Assembly: GCA_025964295.1 (NCBI GenBank)
Contig: JAOPZD010000217.1
Coordinates: 1-10,089 of the forward strand
Length of the DNA stretch: 10,089 nucleotides
Direction of reading: 5' to 3'
DNA from: Conexibacter sp.
GTDB lineage: Bacteria > Actinomycetota > Thermoleophilia > Solirubrobacterales > Solirubrobacteraceae
Position numbers and translations under genes: made by a program. The stretch's first letter is position 1; each line of letters opens with the position of its first letter. Shown piece after piece: positions 5,747-10,089 of the stretch. The notes below the pieces were generated by a model, which searched no databases, was not told the DNA's origin, and saw only the letters and a program-made list of their open reading frames with translations.

Positions 5747-6520
5747 TCAGCGGCGGCCGGGCAGGAACTCGGGGATCTGGAAGTCGTCGTCGGATGGGGG
5801 CCGGCGGGCCGGAGGGTCGACCGGCGGCGAAGCGGCCGAGGCGAAGCCCGGCGCCGGCGTGCCCCGGGAGGCTCGCGGCGCGCTGTCCACCGACCCCGCC
5901 GGCGCGGCCTGGTCGAGGTCGGCCGTCAGGCGCGCGTGGGCGAGCTTGACGTCGTTGAGCAGCCGCTCGGCGTTGCGGCGCAGGGAGTCCGACAGCTCGT
6001 TGAGGTGGCCCGACAGCTCGGTCCCGTCGTGCAGGACGCCGCGCGCCGCGTCGTGGGCCTCGTTGATGATCGCGCGGGCCTCGTCCTTGGCGTCGCGGCG
6101 GGTGTCCTCGGCGTAGGTGTCGGCGTCGGCCCGGACGCGCGCGGCCTCGGCGGACGCCTCGGCGATCGCCGCGGCCTTGCGGGCCTCGGCCTCCTCGCGG
6201 GCCTCGGCGGCGCGCGAGTGGATCAGCCGCACGCCCTCGCGGGCCTCGGCCTCGGTGGCGGCGGCCTCGCGCCGCGCCGCGTCGACGATCTCCCGCGCCT
6301 CGGCCTCGGCGGCCTCGACGCGCAGCTCGACGGCGCGATCGGCCTCGGCGATCCGCTTGCGGACCTTCTCCTCGGTCTTCAGCCGCAGGTCCTCGGCCGC
6401 GCGCTCGGCGGCCTCGACGATCGCGGCGACCTTCGCCGACGCGACCGCGATCTCGCTCAGCGGGCGCGACGTGCCCAGCGACGCGAGCAGCTCGTCCAGC
6501 TCGGGGTCGCGATCCTCCAT
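5747..6520 (-). CDS. DivIVA/SepIVA-like coiled-coil protein
   Basis: The 257-residue product is dominated by a long Ala/Glu/Arg coiled coil, about 25-160, with heptad-like repeats such as EAEAREIVDAARREAAATEA. A second helical block follows (about 160-203, ELSGHLNELSDSLRRNAERL). Then comes a Pro/Ala/Ser-rich disordered linker (204-243) and an acidic-aromatic end, DDDFQIPEFLPGRR. There is no signal peptide or membrane segment. This architecture resembles actinobacterial DivIVA/Wag31/SepIVA-type scaffolds that organise septum or polar growth, so a cytoskeletal or division role is inferred; the short DivIVA N-terminal membrane-binding motif is not evident. The start at 6520 is supported by TACCAT ending 6 bases upstream. 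It lies 46 bp after the 114-aa gene and 32 bp before tRNA-Ala, all on one strand. Confidence 0.75.
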   Translation of the reverse strand: MEDRDPELDELLASLGTSRPLSEIAVASAKVAAIVEAAERAAEDLRLKTEEKVRKRIAEADRAVELRVEAAEAEAREIVDAARREAAATEAEAREGVRLIHSRAAEAREEAEARKAAAIAEASAEAARVRADADTYAEDTRRDAKDEARAIINEAHDAARGVLHDGTELSGHLNELSDSLRRNAERLLNDVKLAHARLTADLDQAAPAGSVDSAPRASRGTPAPGFASAASPPVDPPARRPPSDDDFQIPEFLPGRR

Positions 6521-6532
6521 GCCCGCATGGTA
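6521..6532 (-). promoter_or_regulatory. Leaderless -10 for the coiled-coil gene
   Basis: On the minus strand TACCAT (6527-6532) is followed by six bases (GCGGGC) and then ATG. No Shine-Dalgarno is present. This is the TAnnnT-N6-start geometry seen at mazE and comEA, implying that transcription begins at the start codon. Confidence 0.5.
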
Positions 6533-6566
6533 GGTCCGGACCGCCCCCGCGCCCGCAAGAACGGCT

Positions 6567-6911
6567 TCAGGCGCGCTCGGCGACCTCGACCCGCAGCCGC
6601 GGCTCCACCACGTCCTCCGGCCACACGTCGTGGCCCTCGAGGTCGCGCAGGTTGCGCAGCGCCTCGTCGAGCGTGTGCCCGAGCTCCTCCTCGGCGACCT
6701 CCCGCGCGGCGCGACCCGGCTCGCGCCAGACGAGCGAGTGCACGAAGTCGTGGTCGTGGTCGGCGCCGATCGCGATCCGGACCTCGAACCACAGCGGCTG
6801 CCATCCGCGCTCGGCCAGCCGGCCGGAGCCGGGGTTGCGCTCGAGGCCCTCGGTGACCTCGGCGGGGGTCGGGTCGCGCAGGAGCGCGTCGACGGTGACG
6901 GTCTCGCCCAC
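6567..6911 (-). CDS. Small acidic hypothetical protein
   Basis: The 114-residue product starts with GTG (MGETVTVDALLRDPTPAEV) and has no signal peptide or membrane segment. It looks like a real folded protein: a hydrophobic-aromatic core, GWQPLWFEVRIAIGADHDHD, then WREPGRAAREVAEEELGHTL, and a Glu/Asp-rich helical C-terminus ending EPRLRVEVAERA. The HDHDF cluster could bind metal, but this is only a composition remark. I do not recognise the family. It is divergent from leuS and tandem with the coiled-coil gene 46 bp downstream, which has its own likely -10. The start is supported by TAGGAT ending 6 bases before GTG. Strong GC3 in this frame favours it over the overlapping frames. Confidence 0.7.
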   Translation of the reverse strand: MGETVTVDALLRDPTPAEVTEGLERNPGSGRLAERGWQPLWFEVRIAIGADHDHDFVHSLVWREPGRAAREVAEEELGHTLDEALRNLRDLEGHDVWPEDVVEPRLRVEVAERA

Positions 6912-6923
6912 GGGCGGATCCTA
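6912..6923 (-). promoter_or_regulatory. Leaderless -10 for the 114-aa gene
   Basis: Minus-strand TAGGAT (6918-6923) is followed by six bases (CCGCCC) and the GTG start. No Shine-Dalgarno exists. The spacing is identical to that at the other leaderless candidates here. Confidence 0.5.
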
Positions 6924-7074
6924 CGCGTGTAACGATGTCGCTAGGCGCCCGCGGGGCGCGGCACGGCGACGATGAAGCGGGCGGCGCCGCCGCGGCGCGC
7001 GCGGCGGAAGCGGAGGATGCGACGGAGCGGCTTGGGCATGGTCGCCCGTAGATCGGCCATCCGGGTCGCCGCTG

Positions 7075-7087
7075 TAGCCTGCGGGCC
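7075..7087 (+). promoter_or_regulatory. Leaderless -10 for leuS
   Basis: TAGCCT (7075-7080) fits TAnnnT and lies seven bases (GCGGGCC) before the leuS GTG at 7088. There is no Shine-Dalgarno, no T-box leader and no leader peptide between them, so leuS expression is probably set at the promoter itself. Confidence 0.5.
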
Positions 7088-9568
7088 GTGGCCGACCACC
7101 GCTACGACCCGCATGAGATCGAGCCGCGCTGGCAGCGCGTCTGGGCTGACGAGCGCACGTGGGAGGTCTCCAACGACGAGGCCCTCGACGCGGGCGAGAA
7201 GTCCTACGTGCTCGAGATGCTGCCCTACCCGAGCGGCGAGCCGCACATCGGCCACCTCAAGGTGTACTCCGTGGGCGACGCGGTCGCGCACTTCCACCGC
7301 CGCACCGGCCGCCGGGTCCTGCACCCGATGGGTTACGACGCGTTCGGGCTGCCCGCCGAGAACCACGCGATCCGCACGGGCCAGCACCCGCGGGAGTCCA
7401 CCGAAGAGGCGATCCGCTCGTTCCAGAAGCAGTTCCGGGAGTGGGGGATCTCGATCGACTGGTCGCGCGAGCTGGCGACCCACGAGCCGTCCTACTACCG
7501 CTGGACGCAGTGGATCTTCCTGCAGCTGTTCGAGCGCGGGCTGGCCTACCGCAAGGACGCCGCGGTCAAGTGGTGTCCCAACGACGCGACCGTGCTCGCC
7601 AACGAGCAGGTCATCGACGGGCGCTGCGAGCGCTGCGGCCACGAGGTCGAGGTCCGCCAGCTCGAGCAGTGGTTCTTCCGGATCACCGACTACGCCGACC
7701 AGCTCGTCGAGGACCTCGACGACATCGCCTGGCCCGAGCACGTCAAGACGATGCAGCGCAACTGGATCGGGCGCTCCGAGGGCGCCGAGGTCACGTTCCG
7801 CTGCGAGGACGTCGACCCCGCCCACCCGATCGACTACCCCGTCTTCACGACGCGCCCGGACACGCTGTTCGGCGCGACGTTCTTCGTCATGGCGCCCGAG
7901 CACCCCGACATCGAGCGGCTGATCGCCGGGACGGGGCGCGAGGACGAGGTCCGCGCCTACGTCAACCACGCGGTCGGCGAGTCGATCGAGGAGCGCGGCG
8001 ACGTCGAGAAGCCCAAGACGGGGGTCTTCCTCGGGCGACATGTCGTCAATCCCGTCAACGGCGAGCTGCTGCCCATGTACGTCGCCGACTACGTGCTGAT
8101 GGAGTACGGGACCGGCGCGATCATGGCGGTGCCGGCGCACGACGAGCGCGACCACGCGTTCGCGCAGGCCTATGACTTGCCGGTGCGCCGAGTGGTCGCC
8201 GATCCGGAGGGCTCGGAGGAGCTGCCGTTCACCGGCCGCGGGCCGCTGGTCAACTCCCATCCGGACTTCGACGGCCTCTACAAGGAGGAGGCGCTGGAGC
8301 GGATCGTCGACTGGCTGGACCGCGAGGGCAAGGGCCACCGCTCGGTCAACTACCGCCTGCGCGACTGGCTGCTGTCGCGGCAGCGCTACTGGGGCTGCCC
8401 GATCCCGATCATCCACTGCGACAAGTGCGGCATGGTCCCGGTGCCCGACGCCGACCTGCCCGTCGTCCTGCCGGACGTCACCGACTACAAGCCGAAGGGC
8501 AAGTCGCCGCTGGCCGCGGCGGAGGACTGGGTCAACGTCGCGTGCCCGTCGTGCGAGGGTCCCGCGCGCCGCGAGACCGACACGATGGACACGTTCGTCG
8601 ACTCGTCCTGGTACTTCCTGCGCTACACCGACTCCCACAACGCGGATGTCGCGTGGGATCCCTCAGTGCTCAACCACTGGATGCCGGTGGACCAGTACAT
8701 CGGCGGCGTCGAGCACGCGATCCTACATCTGCTCTACGCGCGGTTCTTCATCAAGGCGCTGCGCGACATGGGGCACTTGGAGGCCGACGAGCCCTTCGCC
8801 CGCCTGTTCACGCAGGGGATGATCACCAAGGACGGGGCGAAGATGTCCAAGTCCAAGGGCAACGTCGTCGCGCCGGCGCCGATCGTCGAGAAGTACGGGT
8901 CGGACACCGCGCGCGCCTACATCCTGTTCATCGGGCCGCCGGACCAGGACGCCGACTGGGCCGACAGCGGCGTCGAGGGCATGTTCCGGTTCTTGTCGCG
9001 GTTGTGGCGGACGAGCGCGACGGCGGCAGAGGAGCTGCCGGAGGCGCCGGTGCCCGACGCCGACCAGCTCTCGCCCGACGCGCTGCGGATCGTCCGCAAG
9101 GCGCACTGGGCGATCGACAAGGTCACCAACGACATGGACCAGCGGTTCGCGTTCAACACGGCGATCGCCGCGGTGCGCGAGCTGTTCAACGAGGTGACGG
9201 TGGAGAAGCGGGGCGACGCGGATCCCGGCTCGGTCCGGTTCGCGTTGGCGACCGCCTCGTCGCTGCTGTTCCCGTTCGCGCCGCACGTGACCGCCGACGC
9301 CTACATGTTGCTGACCGGCCGGCGCGTGTGGGAGGAGCCGTGGCCGGCCGCGGACTCCGCGTTCCTGGAGGCGGACACGTTCGAGCTGGTCGTCCAGGTC
9401 AACGGCAAGGTCCGCGACCGGGTGGAGGCGCCGACCGGCGCGTCCAAGGACGAGCTGCTGACGCTGGCGCGGGGGCTGCCGAACGTGGTGGCCCACGTGG
9501 ACGGCAAGGACGTGGTCAAGGAGATCGTGGTGCCGGGGAAGCTGGTCAACGTGGTGGTGCGCGGGTAG
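7088..9568 (+). CDS. leuS: Leucyl-tRNA synthetase
   Basis: This class I synthetase charges tRNA-Leu with leucine in the cytoplasm. The 826-residue length is normal for bacterial LeuRS. The catalytic Rossmann fold carries [19 protein letters not shown] with HIGH at 53-56, and [15 protein letters not shown] with KMSKS at 585-589. The CP1 editing domain is present: TTRPDTLFG (254-262) and [15 protein letters not shown] (344-358), whose Asp residues clear mischarged tRNA. A zinc module is suggested by C444/C447 and C486/C489; C163, C180 and C183 form a second Cys group. The C-terminal domain ends with [11 protein letters not shown] and [10 protein letters not shown], as expected. The GTG start gives the normal N-terminus ([15 protein letters not shown]) and has a TAnnnT hexamer 7 bases upstream. 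All key motifs are intact. comEA follows, a recurrent gene order in some actinobacteria. Confidence 0.98.
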   Translation: MADHRYDPHEIEPRWQRVWADERTWEVSNDEALDAGEKSYVLEMLPYPSGEPHIGHLKVYSVGDAVAHFHRRTGRRVLHPMGYDAFGLPAENHAIRTGQHPRESTEEAIRSFQKQFREWGISIDWSRELATHEPSYYRWTQWIFLQLFERGLAYRKDAAVKWCPNDATVLANEQVIDGRCERCGHEVEVRQLEQWFFRITDYADQLVEDLDDIAWPEHVKTMQRNWIGRSEGAEVTFRCEDVDPAHPIDYPVFTTRPDTLFGATFFVMAPEHPDIERLIAGTGREDEVRAYVNHAVGESIEERGDVEKPKTGVFLGRHVVNPVNGELLPMYVADYVLMEYGTGAIMAVPAHDERDHAFAQAYDLPVRRVVADPEGSEELPFTGRGPLVNSHPDFDGLYKEEALERIVDWLDREGKGHRSVNYRLRDWLLSRQRYWGCPIPIIHCDKCGMVPVPDADLPVVLPDVTDYKPKGKSPLAAAEDWVNVACPSCEGPARRETDTMDTFVDSSWYFLRYTDSHNADVAWDPSVLNHWMPVDQYIGGVEHAILHLLYARFFIKALRDMGHLEADEPFARLFTQGMITKDGAKMSKSKGNVVAPAPIVEKYGSDTARAYILFIGPPDQDADWADSGVEGMFRFLSRLWRTSATAAEELPEAPVPDADQLSPDALRIVRKAHWAIDKVTNDMDQRFAFNTAIAAVRELFNEVTVEKRGDADPGSVRFALATASSLLFPFAPHVTADAYMLLTGRRVWEEPWPAADSAFLEADTFELVVQVNGKVRDRVEAPTGASKDELLTLARGLPNVVAHVDGKDVVKEIVVPGKLVNVVVRG

Positions 9569-9576
9569 GAGTCGGG

Positions 9577-9608
9577 CCCGCCCGCCCGCCCGCCCGCCCG
9601 TCCGTCCG
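9577..9608 (+). repeat. CCCG tetranucleotide tract
   Basis: Six tandem CCCG units (9577-9600) run into two TCCG units (9601-9608), eight bases after the leuS stop. Such tracts can vary in copy number by slippage. This one is outside any coding region, so it could alter only leuS mRNA 3' structure or comEA spacing. Confidence 0.85.
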
Positions 9609-9621
9609 CGCCGGCGCGTCG

Positions 9622-9652
9622 CGCGCTCTGCGCGATGTCGTGACAGAGCGCG
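9622..9652 (+). terminator. Hairpin between leuS and comEA, possible weak terminator
   Basis: A 9-bp perfect stem, cgcgctctg (9622-9630) with cagagcgcg (9644-9652), encloses a 13-base loop and is followed by GGAGTCTTGTTG. The loop is long and the T content is thin, so termination may be partial. It lies upstream of the inferred comEA promoter, which would suit separating the two transcripts. Confidence 0.4.
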
Positions 9653-9676
9653 GGAGTCTTGTTGTAGGTGAAGATC

Positions 9677-9688
9677 TACCGTGGGCGC
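9677..9688 (+). promoter_or_regulatory. Leaderless -10 for comEA
   Basis: TACCGT (9677-9682), identical to the mazE hexamer, is followed by six bases (GGGCGC) and an in-frame GTG at 9689. This supports that start over the in-frame GTG at 9668, which has a GGGAG 11 bases upstream as a competing Shine-Dalgarno candidate. Confidence 0.45.
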
Positions 9689-10089
9689 GTGCTCGCCGGT
9701 CTGCGCCTCAGCCGCTCGGAGATCGCCGCCTACGCGGCGTGCTGCGTGCTGGTGGTGCTGCTGGGGTGGAGGGTGCTGCGGGCGGATGGAAGCGGCTCGG
9801 CCACGGCGGCGGCGCCGGCCGCGGCCGCGGGGTTCGCCGCCGGGTCCGGGAGCGGGAGCGCGACTGCGCCGGGCTCCGGGGGCGCGTCGGTGGCCGCCGC
9901 GCCGGCGCGGGACACCCGGTCGGTCGTGCACGTCGTCGGGGCTGTCCACCGGCCCGGCGTCTACCGCCTGGCGGCGGGCCGGCGCGTCCAGGACGCGATC
10001 GCGCGCGCCGGCGGCGCCACGGGCGGGGCGGACCTGCAGGCGATCAACCTCGCGGCCAAGGTGGCGGACGGCCAGCAGGTGGTCGTGCC
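9689..10089 (+). CDS. comEA: ComEA, competence DNA-binding protein (3' truncated by window)
   Basis: The visible 133 residues comprise a short cytoplasmic N-terminus, one membrane anchor (about 12-30, AAYAACCVLVVLLGW), a Gly/Ser/Ala-rich flexible linker (about 32-75), and an SLBB domain beginning SVVHVVGAVHRPGVYRLAAG at about 78. This is the order of ComEA, the membrane-tethered receptor that binds incoming double-stranded DNA at the cell surface and passes it to the ComEC channel. The DNA-binding helix-hairpin-helix domain should follow beyond the right edge, so it cannot be checked here. comEC is expected next. The start is uncertain: GTG 9689 has the leaderless geometry, while GTG 9668 would add KIYRGRV. 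Related SLBB export proteins are the alternative, but the anchor-linker-SLBB layout after leuS favours ComEA. Confidence 0.85.
   Translation, partial: MLAGLRLSRSEIAAYAACCVLVVLLGWRVLRADGSGSATAAAPAAAAGFAAGSGSGSATAPGSGGASVAAAPARDTRSVVHVVGAVHRPGVYRLAAGRRVQDAIARAGGATGGADLQAINLAAKVADGQQVVV

Noticed and set aside
5936..6856. 306-aa plus-strand open frame
   Set aside because: Antisense of the coiled-coil and 114-aa genes; low-complexity Gly/Leu/Arg peptide.
6941..7060. Possible 39-aa Arg-rich small protein ([20 protein letters not shown]...) on the minus strand
   Set aside because: No ribosome site or TAnnnT box before the ATG, and it overlaps the leuS promoter region. It could be real, but nothing in the sequence supports it.
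6941..8638. 565-aa minus-strand open frame opposite leuS
   Set aside because: Mirror of leuS codon bias with repetitive Val/Asp/Arg/Gly composition.
8723..9949. 408-aa minus-strand open frame across the leuS end and comEA start
   Set aside because: Antisense filler rich in Arg/His/Gly, crossing two clear plus-strand genes.

Overview
The window is high-GC DNA with actinobacterial character. The gene order leuS then comEA, the frequent GTG starts, the near-absence of Shine-Dalgarno sequences and the recurring TAnnnT hexamer 6-7 bases before start codons all fit an actinobacterium. I favour the Thermoleophilia/Solirubrobacterales on general protein style, but that is inference and the species cannot be named from sequence alone.

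Layout. (a) 2-229: C-terminal end of a protein with a lysine-rich tail. (b) 345-374: a perfect hairpin, followed at 380-400 by a 21-bp piece matching the 3' end of a tRNA-Ala. (c) 500-1032: a MazEF-type toxin-antitoxin pair behind a compact operator/promoter. (d) 1081-1410 (-): a probable decayed gene. (e) 1496-3841 (-): a large GAF-GAF-GGDEF-EAL cyclic-di-GMP enzyme. (f) 3842-4564: mostly non-coding, holding a broken N-terminal piece of what looks like a Shedu/DUF4263 defence protein. (g) 4565-5332 (-): a two-TM potassium channel with a large predicted ectodomain. (h) 5541-5714: a perfect palindrome, a terminator and an intact tRNA-Ala(GGC). (i) 5747-6911 (-): a DivIVA/SepIVA-like coiled-coil protein and a small conserved-looking acidic protein. 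(j) 7088-9568 (+): leucyl-tRNA synthetase. (k) 9689-end (+): the start of ComEA.

The stretch between the tRNA fragment (380-400) and the intact tRNA-Ala (5642-5714) reads as a 5.3-kb accessory island. It holds a toxin-antitoxin pair, a signalling enzyme, gene wreckage including a defence-gene fragment, and an unusual channel, flanked by a 20/21-identical direct repeat of the tRNA 3' end. No integrase is visible, so if it was mobile it has decayed. The right-hand part (tRNA, coiled-coil protein, leuS, comEA) looks like ordinary chromosomal core.

The strongest cross-gene signal is regulatory. Five starts (mazE, the coiled-coil gene, the 114-aa gene, leuS, comEA) have a TAnnnT hexamer ending 6 or 7 bases before an ATG/GTG, with no Shine-Dalgarno sequence. 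That is the geometry of leaderless transcription. I did not find a clearly new multi-gene system; the best candidates for a second look are the island as a whole and the channel ectodomain.
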